This document shows positions 1 to 12,214 of a stretch of 64,000 bases of DNA, piece by piece. Each line of letters opens with the position of its first letter. Position 1 is the stretch's first letter. This stretch comes from Muscardinus avellanarius (lineage: Eukaryota > Chordata > Mammalia > Rodentia > Gliridae). Location: contig OY726557.1 of assembly GCA_963383645.1 (NCBI GenBank), positions 151,698,360 through 151,762,359 of the forward strand. Reading direction: 5' to 3'. A program made the translations under genes and the position numbers. Under the pieces are notes generated by a model. That model saw nothing but the letters and a program-made list of their open reading frames with translations, made no database searches and had not been told where the DNA came from.

Positions 1-52
1 TTTACATTATGATGTGGGACGATAATGCACCAATAAAAGCATATAAAAAACA
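1..52 (+). mobile_element. L1 3' terminal tail (entering from left edge)
   Basis: The stretch reads like the last bases of the L1 3' UTRs seen elsewhere in the window (AATGCACCAATAAAAG followed by an A-rich tail). Only the tail is inside the window, so the call rests on a short match. Confidence 0.5.
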
Positions 53-718
53 AATCATGGAACCAACCTAGGTGTTTTTAGGTGACTGACAGATATTGGC
101 AAATTTCTGAAGGATTTGCACTGCTTACATTAATAGCGGGCAGAATAACAATGAATTCGGAGTCTTCTTCCTGGCATTCCATTTTCTCTCATGGAAATTA
201 CTTTAATTCTAGTCACCAAGCACTGCCTGATCTGCACGCTTCCCAGTAACTCTCCCAACCCCCACTCTCTTCTACAGTCACCTCTCAGAGCATCTCAGAG
301 GGAATTCAGAGCCCTTTCTCCTTCCCTTGATCTCTCCAGGGCCCCAGTTGTTTTCAGAGGACTGGTGAAGGGGGATGGCATCATTAAGGTCCCTTTCAGT
401 TCTAGAACCCCCACACACAAATTGAGAAGAAAAACTTTTTTTTTCTTATGGTGTTCCTTTGTCAATTCAGCAAAAAGGAAGAGGGGCAATTTTTTTTTTT
501 TACTTTTTTGTGACAAACATCACATTCTTGTATCTTAGTCCTGCCATTAGTTCTGAAGAATTCCATCATCACTGTTTTCCTAGTAGGGTAAATTTTGTAT
601 ATGTTATTTAAAAATATACATCCAATTCTTTTTTAAGCTCCACACTTAACATTTTTACAGCCTTATGTAATAGTCCACTTATAGAAAACAATGAAAACCT
701 GATTATTTTTAAATGACA
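53..718. other. Unassigned DNA, no gene seen
   Basis: AT-rich sequence with poly-T runs near 436-447 and 489-501. Open frames on both strands overlap these runs and resemble no family I know. I see no transposon hallmark. Confidence 0.4.
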
Positions 719-1757
719 TAAAGTAATTGCATATATTATGGGATACAGTGTGGTGCTTTGGTACATATGGAGAATATGCAGTGATCATATCAGGGTGGTT
801 AGCATTTCTTTGGGTTGGGAACATTTGAATTTCTTCTAGATATTTTGAGATATTTTATAAACTGTAGTCACTCCACTATGCTATAGCACATTAGAACTTA
901 TTTTCCTAACTATATTTTGATATCCTTTATCCAACTTCCCTATTCCCTTCCGAGCCTGTGATGACAATTCTATTCTTGATTTTTATCAGATCCACATTTT
1001 TAAGCTTCCACGTGTGAGTTAGAACATGCGGCAGTTGTACTTTTGTGCCTAACTCATTTTACTTAACATAATGTACTGCAGTTCCATCCAGGTTGCTACA
1101 AATGACAGGATTTCACTTTTCTGGCTGAACAAGATCCGGTTGTGTATGTGTACCACGTTGTCTTTATCCATTCATTTACTGATGGACACTTTGGTTGCTT
1201 CTATATCCTGACCATTGTGAAGAGTGTGACGCTGAACATGAGAGTATAGGTACCTCTTTGACATTCTGAATTCATTTCCTTTCAATGTATACCCAGTAGT
1301 GGGATTATTGGCATATGTGGTAGCTATTTAAAAATTTTTGAGAAACTTGTTTATTGTTTTCTGAAATGGCTATACTAATTTGCGGTTCCACCAGTAGTGT
1401 ATTAAAGTTTTCACCAGCAGTGTATTAGAGTTCTCCCTTCTCTGTACCCTTGATAGCATTTAGTATTTTTTGTCTTTTTGATAATAGTCATTTTAACTGG
1501 GGTGAGATGATACGTCATACTTTTTTTTAATAGTGCACTTTAATTATACAGAATAATGGGTCTCATGGTGGCATATTCATACATGCAAATAAAGTACCTT
1601 ACTCATACCCTCATAACTCTTCCTGGTCTCCTTCCTCTTCTATAATAGTCACCATACTACTTTCATGTCATCTTTTCTCATTGTGGTCTTGGCTTGCATT
1701 TCTCTAATGAACAATGAGTGCTTTTTCAAGTACTTGTTGGCCATTTATCTAACTAAA
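719..1757 (-). mobile_element. Old L1 ORF2/3' fragment, split by a younger L1 3' end
   Basis: Read on the minus strand this is the end of L1 ORF2 and its 3' flank. The region around 1285-1320 is the reverse complement of the classic L1 segment encoding the PLLGIYP-type motif. Stops and indels are frequent, so it is ancient and dead. The ORF2 match breaks near 1520 and resumes near 1670, with a different L1 3' end between. Confidence 0.75.
1521..1669 (-). mobile_element. L1 3' UTR fragment nested in the older L1
   Basis: Begins with a T-run (the poly(A) of a minus-strand insertion) followed by the reverse complement of an L1 3' UTR. It interrupts the ORF2 homology of the older L1. An imperfect duplication of about GTCATACTTTT/GTCATCTTTT borders it, consistent with target-primed insertion. 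Confidence 0.65.
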
Positions 1758-2272
1758 ATTTGCAAGAGGAATATTGGTGCTTTATCAGGGAAAACTGATC
1801 TACTTAATAAAATTAACTTCCAGAGAATGTTATTTATTAATTTGCATGAAAATATGTGATGCTTTGCATACTGCAGCTTCCATATTGAACAAATTATTTC
1901 TATTAGGAAAGTCTTATTTAAGATTCTAGTTTAAGGTTGAAAGATTTACTTGAATTACTTTGAGGGTAAGGATATTAATTTTGTGATATTAAGTAAAAAC
2001 TTTCCAGATATCTAAAAGAGGAGTTATAATACATTTTAACTTGAAATTTAAAAATGTCAGAATAATGAAAAGTCATATATGGCTGTTTTTATATATTTAA
2101 TGGACTTTTACCCTTAATGCATCATTTTAAATTATTTATTCTTGGAATAATTTTTAATGATTATTGAGCTTTTGTCTTCTCATCTAGAAAATATATTTTT
2201 CAACCATTGTGAAGTTTAAGTGAGAATTTTCATTTTAATTTTAAAAATTAAGACTTTCTTTAGAATTCTGTT
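1758..2272. other. Unassigned AT-rich DNA
   Basis: No coding region, RNA gene or recognisable repeat seen. Confidence 0.4.
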
Positions 2273-3163
2273 GGCCCAATATAATTATACATCATAGTGA
2301 GATTCAAAGTCATAATACGTTTATTTATGCACACAACATTAATTAGTGTGCTTCCCCCCCCTTTTTTTTTTTTGGTGGTACTGGGGGTGGAATCTGGGGG
2401 CTTTGTACCTCTGGGCTATCCTCCCAGACCTATTTTTATATTTTATTTGGAAATAGGGTCTCACTAAGTTGCTGAGAGCCTCACTAAGTAGCGGAGGCTG
2501 GCTTCAAACCTGTGTGATCCTCCTGTCTCAGCCTCCCAAGCACAGGGATTACAAGCGTGCACCACCATGCCTGGCTGTGTGTGGTTCCCTTTTAACACCA
2601 TCCTTTTACTCTCTTCCTTCCACCCCATACATTCTAGTAAGGTTGTTAGTGATATTATCATATATGGATGATAATACTTGGTCTGTTTCCTTCCTTGATG
2701 CCCATTTTTACCTTCTCTACTCCATCCCCTGATTCTCATCACTATTCTACTATTCTCACTCCTTATCATATTGTTTCTTATTTTTCTCTCTAGCTTCCAC
2801 ATATGAGAGATAATATGCTACCCTTCCCTTTCTAAGACTGGCTGATATCACTTAGCATAAAGTTTTCTAGTTGCATCCATTTTCCTGTAAATGACATAAA
2901 TTTTCTTCTTTATATTGAGTTAAATTCCATTGTGGGGAAACACCATATTTTCTCTATCTATTCACATACTGTAAAACACTCAGGTTGGTCCCCTAATTTG
3001 ACTATTCTGATTTGTTCTGCAATAAGCATGAATATGCATATATGACAATAATATTCTAGCTTCAATTCTTTTGGAAAGATACCAAGGAGTGGTATAATGA
3101 GGGTCATGTGGTAATTCCATTCCTACTCTTTTGAAACTTCTATACTGATTTCCAAAATGATAA
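2273..3163 (-). mobile_element. L1 3' region (ORF2 end plus 3' UTR), interrupted by a SINE
   Basis: Minus-strand L1. The 3' UTR lies at 2273-2355 and 2577-2760, followed by the ORF2 C-terminal coding region, with the reverse complements of the usual FPCK/YSAIKKN-type segment near 2865-2935. The frame is broken by many indels. A SINE of the same orientation splits it at 2361-2576. Confidence 0.75.
2361..2576 (-). mobile_element. B1-dID-like SINE inside L1
   Basis: Poly-T start, then the reversed ID-like arm and reversed B1-like arm ending in the complement of GCCAGGCATGGTGG. Near-identical 10-mers (GTGTGCTTCC and GTGTGGTTCC) flank it and are the likely TSD. Confidence 0.88.
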
Positions 3164-4398
3164 GACGCTTCATTAAAAACAAACCTCAGTAAGTGACTGT
3201 TATGGGTACAAAACTATAATATTGTTTTTTCTCCATTACCCTATTTGGAAAGTAAGAATAATTATGTTTCATGTTTATAACATCATTTAGTTTGATACTT
3301 ATAATAATAATTCATTCATCCGGGAATTCACACATTCATGTGAATGAATTTGAAAACTTTGAAGAGTTTCAAAAGCATTTGACATTGACACCAACTGGAG
3401 CATATCAACCACTCAAGGTAGTATCTAAACAAGAAGGACCTAGAAACTTTCAGAAGTAGTACTCTCTTTTTTTTCAATCAAAGACAAAGATATAAATTAA
3501 GTGATTAGAAGAATTAAATTTAATTACATACACACAAACAAAAATGAAATGCAGTCTATAGTTAAATGGCAAAAATGAGTCATTAGACTTTAATTAAAAA
3601 TAGATGAAAATTGTCATTGATGTTTGAAGGCTTTCAGTAACATTTCAGTAAGTTCATTTCTCAATAGAAAGTTGTCTTTCATTGTTTACTTTGAACGAAT
3701 AAAAAAATGTTATTTTCAATGGAGAGTCTTTATAAATAACTTTATAATTGTTTCCAGTTTATATTTTGAAAAGGATATCCTAGAATAAGGAGAGTTATTT
3801 GTATATTTTTTGTGCCTTTGAAGTTTGTGCAAAGTGAAGAATATTTAATAAGCATGAAGGAGCTCCTAGAATAAAAAGAAATAACCTTATGCTAATTTTA
3901 GAGATCGGTTTTCAAACTTTTGAGCATTATAGCTGAGGAATCTGAGATTCTAAAATTGTTTGAATAATTAATTCACAACCACAAAGCAGTTACTGGAATG
4001 TTTGGAACTAGACCTTCAAGGGTAGGAGCCAGTTCTGAAGTAGTCTTTTTAAATAAAGGAAGACTCTACCATCGTTGTTTTGAGAACCATCGGATGTTGG
4101 CATGTATAATATTAGGTTAGTGTAGATGCTAGCCATTTATGTTTTAAGATGAAAGAAGAAAATGCCACCATTTAGAAATAGTTCACATTCCTGGGCAGGC
4201 TGTAGTTTCCATTCTATAAACAATTGTTCTGGCCACACCTGAAGCAGATTTTAGGACACAGAAGCTAAGGGGAGTTAAGCTTGTGTTTTTTAATGAGCAG
4301 GCATTGGAATATTCATCTTCCCATGAACAGAAGCACTATTTACTGAAATAATCAACAACAAAAACACCTACATGTATTTATTCATTTATTTAAAAAAA
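3164..4398. other. Unassigned AT-rich DNA
   Basis: No gene or clear repeat. A 62-codon open frame at 3271-3459 has a hydrophobic start but no recognisable domain or splice context. Confidence 0.4.
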
Positions 4399-4605
4399 TT
4401 TTTTTTGCCGGTCTGGGGATGGAACCCAGGGGCATTCAACCTCCGAGCTACAGCCCCTGCTCTATTTTTATTCTTTATTTTTTCAAACAGGGCCTCACTA
4501 AGTTACGGTGTGCCTCACTAAGTAGCTAAGGGTGTCAGTGAATCGCATCGTCCTGTCTCAGCCTCCCAAATGATGGGATTACAAACCTGCACCACCACGT
4601 CCGCC
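4399..4605 (-). mobile_element. B1-dID-like SINE
   Basis: Minus-strand dimeric SINE: T-rich start, reversed ID-like arm (complement of the GGTTCCATCCCC box B near 4420), then the reversed B1-like arm. Diverged in the middle. Confidence 0.85.
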
Positions 4606-4718
4606 TTGCAGAAAACTGACTTATTTTTAACAAGATAGAATTATGTCTAATAGTACCTTAGTAGCCAAAAGATTTTTTTCAATAAAATGATGGCTTGCTT
4701 TCTAATGATTGGTCAGTT

Positions 4719-5175
4719 TCAGCTGGATGTGGGGGCTCATGTCTGTAATCCCAGTACTTGGGAAGCTGAGATAGGAGGGTTGCAGTTTTGAGGCCAGCCT
4801 CAGTAACTTCGCAAGACCCTCAGTAACTTAGTGAGAACTTGTTTCTTTAAAAAATAGGATGGCCGGTCGTGGTGGTGCATGTTTGTAATCCCAGCATTCG
4901 GGAGGTTGAGACCAGAGGATCGCGGTTCGCAGACAGCCTCAGCTACTTAGTGAGGCCCTCTGCAACTCAGTGAGACCGTTTCAAAATAAAGAATAAAAAA
5001 TAGGGCAGGGGCTGTAGCTCGGAGGTGGAATGCCCCAGACTCGCAAAACCAAAACAAAACAAAATTAAAAAATAGGATGATGAGTGTGGGGCCGGGGGGG
5101 GGGGTAGGATGAGTGTGTAGTTCAGAAGTAAAATGCTCCTGGGCTCAGTTCCTGGTACCACACATAAGACAAAAA
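4719..5175 (+). mobile_element. Older SINE split by a younger SINE
   Basis: Left arm at 4721-4861 and the ID-like tail at 5080-5168, with another SINE between. The whole unit is bracketed by a perfect 12-bp TSD, GATTGGTCAGTT, at 4707-4718 and 5176-5187. A G-run at about 5090-5104 lies in the resumed tail. Confidence 0.88.
4862..5064 (+). mobile_element. Younger B1-dID-like SINE nested in the older copy
   Basis: Complete dimer with B1-like arm, middle linker (AAATAAAGAATAAAAAATAG) and ID-like arm, ending in an A-rich CAAAA tail. A 15-bp TSD, TTAAAAAATAGGATG, at 4847-4861 and 5065-5079 shows insertion into the linker of the older SINE. Confidence 0.92.
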
Positions 5176-5187
5176 GATTGGTCAGTT

Positions 5188-6445
5188 CATATTCGACCTA
5201 GTATATTTTCATTGAAATACATGTTTTTGTTTGTGAAATCGAGTTATAATTTTTTGTTGAATATTTCTACTGATAACTCAAATGACTTTTTTCTTTATTG
5301 CTTGTGGGAAGAACAAGAATTTTACTATCTAAAGGTTACCTATCTGAAACAATTTATCTATATATAAAAACAAAATTAGCTTTTATAAAGTTCTCAAGTG
5401 TCTTCAGTTATTGTTTATGGAATAAAAAATATTTTTATAACTATTGTACATGTTGAAATGAATTAAATTTAAATTTTGTTTTTCTTATGCCAAACTTAAA
5501 CATGTTTATAATAGAAGGTCTGGACAAGTAAAAAAAAGTTGAATAATTATTAGCCAATAATAATAAGGCTATTGGTTAATATTTCAGTGTATGTTTATTA
5601 TTTATTCATATATACATTTTTCTAAAGAAGCAATTCAAAACATACCACTTTTAATTTATTTTTATAAATGTAACGGTATGTCCTGAATATCATTCTATAC
5701 TGATTAAATTTTTCTATGTTAAATGATTGGTGTTAATGTGTCACAGATTTTAAAATATTTCATTAGACATTTAAGCTTTTACAATGTTTTAAAAATAAAC
5801 CTTGCTTGATGAAAATCCATGTTGCTAAATGTTTGAAGATACAGTCATGTTAATTTCCCTTAGGATAAATTCCATAAAATAATTTTTCTAGGTCAAAGAG
5901 AATATTCTTTTTTAGAAGATTTTGATTTATATAGCCCAAGTGCCCTGTAGCAATATTATAACATGAATTCCCTTCAAATAGAACCATATGAAATATATCA
6001 CTTTTATGTGGCATTGATGGTGGTCTTGTTTAATAAAAAACACTAACAGGAAATTTATACCATTAGGAAGTATAAAGGAAGGAAAAAAACAAATGAATAC
6101 AGAACAAAAACAGATTATTTTCAATATTAAACCAAGATCTACATTTGCAATGTGGAATAAATGTTCCTTAGTGGATAGGCACATTGTCATGATAATAGAC
6201 CATGTGTGAGATTGTTTTGACTTTTCAAAGCTTTATTTTTTCATAGCCTTCTCTCTTTCCCATTTTACTTTGGTTTGTGCTTCCAATTCCTCCTACTTAG
6301 GTCTTTTTTTCCTCCAGAGGTGACATCTGGCGGGTTGCTCTTTGAGGATCGTTTCGATGTGACAGTCATGACTAGTTTAGATTATGGGTTATAAAAAGTG
6401 AAAGCTGACCTGGTACCTTGGGATAGAACCATGCATTTCACCATT
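5188..6445. other. Unassigned AT-rich DNA
   Basis: No gene, RNA gene or transposon recognised. Minor open frames at 5113-5367 and 5927-6190 have no familiar domain. Confidence 0.4.
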
Positions 6446-7018
6446 GTCACATGACTAGGGTTCTCCAGAGAAACAGAGTCAATAGGAGAATTTATATGAA
6501 TGACAGAATTTATATGATGTATTAAGGATTGGCTCATATAATCACACAGACTGAAAAGTTCTATGATGGAATCTGAAATCTGGAGAGCCAAGGAAGTCAG
6601 TAGCATAGCTCAGTCCAAGAAGACAGAAGCCAGTGAACCAGGGAGTTTGATGTTGCTGCCTCCAGTCCATGTACAAAGGTCCAAGAACCCCCAGAAGGCC
6701 ACTGGTGCAAATTCCAGAGTCCAGAGCCTTGAAAAGCCTGTAGTCTGATATCCAAGTGCAGTGGTGAGAAAAATATGCTCCACTCAGGAAGAAGATCCAG
6801 AAAATTTCCCCCTTCTTCCACTTTTCTGTTCCATCAGGGCCCCCAGATAATTGTATGGTGCCTGCCAACATTGAAAGTTGGTTTTCCCCACTCAGTTTTC
6901 TGTCCCACATGCCAGTCTTCTCTGGAAATATCCACAAACATACTCAGAAGTGACACTTTAGTAGCTCTATAGGCACCCCTCAATCCAGTGAGGTTGACAT
7001 CCCACGTAAGTCATCACA
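6446..7018 (-). mobile_element. MLT2-like (ERVL) solitary LTR
   Basis: The left end matches the complement of the MLT2 LTR 3' end (TAGGGTTCTCCAGAGAAACA) and the right end carries the complement of its 5' start (GTTGACAT near 6993, ending ATCACA). The element is therefore a near full-length minus-strand LTR. Open frames across it on both strands are incidental. No retroviral internal genes are adjacent. Confidence 0.75.
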
Positions 7019-8324
7019 GCCTTGTACTTTGAAACAGTAAGTTTTGAATCATCTAATACATATTTAAGTCATAATAGGAGTTGTAACCCTTGTAAATTTA
7101 ACTGTTATTTTCTCATAAAATATTGATGTTAGGGGTGATGCAATAAGTTACAATAGTCAATTTAAGCCTCCTATAAGTAGGCTCCTGTTGTAAGTAGCAT
7201 CAGTATAAGGAGACTTCTTAGGAATGTCCATTCTCCGGATTTATTCCACTTCTCCTGAACCAGAAACCATGTGGTGGGATTGGGGCAGTATTTTGTTTTA
7301 ACAAGTCCTCCACGTGATTTTGATAGAAATGAAAGTAAAGATGGAAAGCCACTAATCTAAGACAATATTCTGAAGTTTTGGGAGGCTTCTAATGAAAAGT
7401 TGGTATGAATTTGTGAATATGATTTGTAGGAAAGACTTCTTTATCTTTTCATCTATTTGAATTGTGGTATACATTAAAAAATCAAAGATAACTAAAATAT
7501 ATGGAGGATCAACAATTCCTCCCAGGAAAATAATGGGAAAATTTTTACTTCTAAAATTACAGAGGCTGCTAAGTCATGTCCCTAGGAATGTTTTGATATT
7601 ATTGTCCTCATTAGCTGAGTATGGTTAAAAGCATGGTTCCAATTATTCCTTTTTTCCCCTCAGGGTTAAATGTACCCTTCCTGCCAGATTTCTAGAAGTG
7701 ATGAGTAAAAGCTTTAACATCATCATTCAACTGTTTTTATTTGTAAAACCATACAGACTCATGAGAAAAAGTGACTCATTAGAATATTTCTCACAAGTAT
7801 TATCCAATTGAGGCAATGGAATAATTTTTTGATTTGTGAGAAAATCATTGTTTATGTTAAGAAACAAGATTAACTATCTCTTGGAAAAGTGAAGTTAAAT
7901 GCTAATATTGATAGAATTCTATGTGACTTTTAGGAAAGAACTAAAATCAAATGATATATAAGCCAATTACTCTGCAGTAAACTGCTCACTATAAATGGGC
8001 TTGGGTAAAGTTTGTACAGAAAGAGCAATAGGTCTGCTAATGGTTAATACTGAATTTCATTGGAAGCACAATCTGCATTGGGAAATATAATTTAATTAAT
8101 CTTATGGAAATTATCATATGTAGAAAAGGATACATTAAGCATTATGTTTAAGTGAATAGGAAACTATATTTGGAAATAATCTTTAAGAGGAAAATTATAA
8201 TTTATAAGAGCATATTAATGATAACATTAAAATAGGCCTGAAACACTAATACTGACACTGAATTGATAGCATAAACATATAAATTTCCAGTAGTTTAGTA
8301 AAGATTCTTTACTGCTGAATGTTA
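7019..8324. other. Unassigned AT-rich DNA
   Basis: No gene or clear repeat recognised over 1.3 kb. It is a candidate for unique or anciently diverged sequence. Confidence 0.4.
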
Positions 8325-9146
8325 CAATTTGGATCATAATGTCCCCCAAAGATCCCTGTGTTAAGCGCTTGGCTGCTACACTGGTGCTTATGAGACACGG
8401 TGAAGCCTTTAAGGGGTGGAGCCTAGTGGGAGGTGTTTAGGTTATTGAGGGCATGCCCTGAAGGAGACTGTGGAACCCCAGCCTCTTTTTGTTTTTCTTT
8501 TTGTCTCTTAGTCATAAGGGGAGTGGTTTTGCCTTGCTACATGCTCCTACCATGATATACTGCTTTGCCACAGACCCCAAAGCAAAGGGTTCATTTAATC
8601 ATGGACTAGATCCTCCAAAACTGTGGGTCAAAGTAAAACTTTTTAAGTCAATGATGTTATACATTGTTGGTGAGATACTAAATTAGTACCACCACTATGG
8701 AGATCAGTATGGAAGTTCCTCAAGGGACTAGGAATGGAACCACTGTATTAGCCAGCTATACCACTCAGAGGTATCTTTTTAAAATAATTAAGGTCAGAAT
8801 ACAACAGTAGCACACATGAATAAATGAGGAGGAAGACCAGTAAAATAGTGGAAGGGGATTGGGGGAGTGAGAGAGGAGGGATAAAAGAGAATTGAGGAAG
8901 AAAACAGTTCAAATAATGTCATGTCCATATATGAAGGTATGACTGTCAATCTCACCGACATGTATGGGAAGGGAGGAGGTGGGAGCAGGATGGGAGGCAG
9001 AGGGAACACACCAAGTGCTGTGTGCGTGTACGTTGGTATCACTTTGAACATCACTATGGTGTATAATTATAATGCACTAATAAAAGTATAAAGATAAGTT
9101 GATTATATCAGGTATTTGTTATAGTGATCGGAAGCTAACACACTAA
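8325..9146 (+). mobile_element. MaLR-type solitary LTR interrupted by an L1 3' end
   Basis: The left part has the LTR-like order TTTGGAT, GTCCCCCAAAG, GGTGGAGCCTAGTGGGAGG and a CCATGATATACTGC segment. The typical end (TTGATTATATCAGGTATTTG through GCTAACACACT) appears only at 9098-9145. Between them sits an L1 3' UTR. Family assignment is by consensus memory. Confidence 0.68.
8652..9092 (+). mobile_element. L1 3' UTR fragment nested in the LTR
   Basis: Contains an older L1 segment and the 3' UTR (GAAAACAGTTCAAAT near 8900, purine-rich GGGAGGAGGTGGG near 8970), ending TATAATGCACTAATAAAAG. It closely parallels the L1 end at 29150-29408, so they belong to the same L1 group. The exact left boundary is uncertain. 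Confidence 0.68.
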
Positions 9147-9189
9147 AATGCTTGGAGATGAATATGTATTCATCTATATATTTTCTCTG

Positions 9190-9191
<2 letters not shown>

Positions 9192-9247
<56 letters not shown>

Positions 9248-9283
9248 ATCTATCTATCTATCTATCTATCATCTATCTATCTA
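9192..9283. repeat. Compound (TA)n-(TCTA)n microsatellite
   Basis: About 54 bp of TA dinucleotides followed by TCTA tetranucleotides with one interruption. It runs into the next SINE. The tyrosine/isoleucine-rich open frame here is a low-complexity artefact. Confidence 0.97.
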
Positions 9284-9686
9284 GTTTTTGTATTGGGGAC
9301 TGAACCCAGGAACATTTTATCTCTGAGATACACCCCTAGCTCTTTCTTAATTTTTTTTTTCTGTACTGGAGTTGAAACCCAGAGGCATTCTACCTTGGAG
9401 CTACAGGTACCTCAGCCCTATTTTTCATTTTTATTTTGAAACAGAGTTTCACTGAGTTGCAAAGGTCCTCACTAAGTAGCTGAGGCAGTCCCAAGAACCG
9501 TGATCCTCCTGTCTCAGCTTCCCAAAGGCTGGGATTACAAGCCTGTGAAACCATGCCTGGCTCTTTTTTATTTTCTATTTTGAAACAGGGCCTCACTAAG
9601 TTGCTAAAGCTGGCCTTGAACCTGCAATCCTCTTGTCTTAGGGTCCCAAGTACTGGGATTGCAGGTTAGTGACACCATGCCCAGCA
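9284..9686 (-). mobile_element. Older SINE split by a second SINE
   Basis: Reversed ID-like arm at 9284-9350 and reversed B1-like arm at 9563-9686, separated by an inserted SINE of the same orientation. Confidence 0.82.
9352..9561 (-). mobile_element. SINE nested in the older SINE
   Basis: T-run start, reversed ID-like arm, linker and reversed B1-like arm. It is flanked by imperfect CTCTTTCTTAATTT/CTCTTTTTTATTTT repeats. Confidence 0.82.
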
Positions 9687-10484
9687 GCTATATAATTTTT
9701 TAATATAAAAATATGCAACTTGAGCTAGATCTTTTAAAATTATTCTTTTTGAAATAACAATCTTCAATAGTTATGTGAAACTCTAGTGTATGATTTGAAC
9801 AATTATTTATTGAGATTTTGCTTACTCACAGTAAAGGGAAAGAAAATCAATATTTATTAAACATCTGTTGAATTTTAGATGCTCTATTTAAATCATTGCA
9901 TAATTATTAAAACAGTCCTGTGAACTAAGCAATCTAATCTTCAATTTAAAAACGAAGATGCAATATTTAAGAGACATCATCTTAAGTTGATCAAAATCAG
10001 TAAAGTAGTAAATGATAAGTTTAATTACTTAATTTCTATGATCCTATAAAGTCAGAGAAAATAGATAACAAGAAAGCATATAAATGCTATATTAGCAGAT
10101 CATGGTAAATGCCATAAACAAAACATGTACCTCTTATAATGGAGAACTTGGAATATTGGGAATAATAAATCTTCACCTGCCCTCTAAAAAAGAAAAAAAA
10201 AATAGAATGAGCTGATGGATACAGAAGGCTTAAGGAAGCACTGCTTAGTTGTGGTCTGAATCCTCACTCCATAGTTCTCTGTCACCATTTGATTCTTTTA
10301 GGCGGTGTCAGAGGCCAATCTCAGCTTTTAATTCTTGATGCTCGTGCTGAATGTGCATCATCAAAACATTGCAAGAACTTTGTTGAGTATGGGCCATCCT
10401 AATATTTCTAAAAGCATTGTTTCCAGTGTTTTCCTTTATTTTTATTTTAAGCAGCTAATGGGTTGTAAACATAAATTATTGTGT
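9687..10484. other. Unassigned AT-rich DNA
   Basis: No gene or assigned repeat. An A-run occurs near 10187-10201. Confidence 0.4.
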
Positions 10485-10700
10485 TAGGGTTGTTCAAGAA
10501 ATAGGACTACCTATCATAGCCTCCCTCCCTATCCCTCCTTCCCAGTTTAGAGAGAAGAGAGAGATTTATTATAAGGAATGAGCTCATGTGACTATAGGGA
10601 CCGAGAAGTCTCAAGATCCATAACTGGCAAGTTGGGGACACAGGAGAGCTGGAGTTTAGTTCCAATTTGAGTCTTAAGGCCCGAGAATCAGAATTATTGA
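10485..10700 (-). mobile_element. MLT2-like LTR remnant
   Basis: Resembles the same LTR group as 6446-7018 in reverse orientation: a degenerate left edge, then a GAGAGATTTATTATAAGGAA segment, GAGAAGTCTCAAGATCC, and paired CTGGAGTTTAGTTCCAATTTG/GAGAATCAG segments. Only about the 3' half is left. Confidence 0.5.
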
Positions 10701-10715
10701 TGGGTACCTTTCAGA

Positions 10716-10815
10716 CTTGTTACCTCTTAGAGTTGTCATGAGGATAAAAGTGAGAATGCACATAAAATGTCTAGAATGATGCCTGGCACACAATGGAGAT
10801 TTAGCAAATTTGTTT
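10716..10815 (+). mobile_element. MIR 3' part
   Basis: Ordered MIR hallmarks: GTTGTCATGAGGATAAAA, ATGCACATAAAATG, GATGCCTGGCACACAATGG. This is an old mammalian-wide SINE. Confidence 0.65.
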
Positions 10816-12214
10816 TCATGTCCTTCTTTACTTTCTCCTGGGGGGGGCAGAGACCACTTCTTTTATTCTTCTATTGTGCTTTTTAATTTTGCAATTTTGC
10901 AGTCTATAAAAATTTGCTTACTAATTTTAAAGCAGTGACAAAAAATCAGAAAGAGTTTTGCTTTTTAAGTGGTTCTAATAGGAATCGGAAGAGCCTAAAG
11001 TCTTGCAGAGTCTAAAGTAAGACAACTGTAAATCTAGTTTTGGCAGCCTAGATGATTTAGGCATTTGGTAATTATTTAGCATGTGTGGCTTTCTCCAAAA
11101 ACAAATCCCGTAAGCTCCCGGGGATTTATGTGGTTATATTAGTCATTTCAGGGGCTGTGGAAATCAAACATTCTCCCCAAATCCCTCATTTTAAATATTT
11201 TCTCATGTTCCTCTTTCCATATTTTCTTCTGAGAAAACACAGCTAAACGAAATGCCATAAGACACACATACACAATATACACATATAAGATAAATGCCTT
11301 TATGAATTATATATGTAAGCTAGACATATAAAGGATAGATACTGTTTATAAATCAAGTGTAATTAAGCTACAGATATAAATTAAATACCTAAAAGTTATG
11401 GTCATAAATTATGCATATAACATATAGCATACTAAAACTAAATAGGTAAAAATATCCATGTCAATATCTATATTCATATCCATATTTATCTATGTTACAT
11501 TATAGCCATATCTTGGTTCTTACTAGGTGCTTGAAATTTTGCTAGGGATATAAAATGAATAATAGATTGTCTATGCCCTTATGGACTTCATATTTTGCTT
11601 GAAGAAATAAAAAGTATTATAGTACTTACCTCTGACATAACAGAAATATAACAGAAAGAAATAATGGTAGAGGAGAGAGATACTCTGTATATAGTGTTAC
11701 CCATACACAGAGCTGGAAATCTTTGGACAATTATTTCTATAACAGTTCACAATTGACTTCTGTGATGATTAGTAATTCATCAAGAGGAAAAAGATTGGAA
11801 GCGATGAAAGGAAAAGTGTGACAAAAGTCACAGTGGCCTGCAAACACATAGTTTATTTTCATGGGGAGGTGCATGAGTGTGGACTGATCAAGAGGTTGGA
11901 TTGGAAGGGATGTAACAAAATAGAAAGAACCTGAAAATGAATTGAAGAGCTGCCTACACTGAGCTAAAGGACTCTGAAATTATATTCCAGAAGCAAATGT
12001 CCATTAAGAAATATGAAAGGGATATTATCTCTTTTATTTTAGAAACTGAAATTGGAAATTGGAAGGGATAGACACAAGCTGACCTAGTCAATGGCAAGAT
12101 AGATTGTGATGAGGAGTGTAAATGTCCCAAACCAATTGGTCCAAGGATCTCATTCTGGGTGTGCCAAGACTCTGTGTTCCTAACCAGTGAATACATATTA
12201 TATTGCATATATAT
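10816..12214. other. Unassigned AT-rich DNA
   Basis: No gene recognised. It includes a seven-G run near 10841 and a string of short AT-rich simple-sequence patches near 11270-11490. Confidence 0.4.

Noticed and set aside
191..538. 115-codon open frame on the plus strand, with an overlapping 73-codon minus frame
   Set aside because: It spans poly-T runs that give poly-Phe/Leu stretches, with no family motif and an overlapping antisense frame. It looks like a chance ORF.
6542..6937. 131-codon minus-strand open frame
   Set aside because: It lies wholly inside the MLT2-like LTR, which does not encode protein, and overlaps open frames on the other strand.
9152..9439. Hydrophobic Tyr/Ile repeat protein
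   Set aside because: Translation of the (TA)n-(TCTA)n microsatellite and adjacent SINE.
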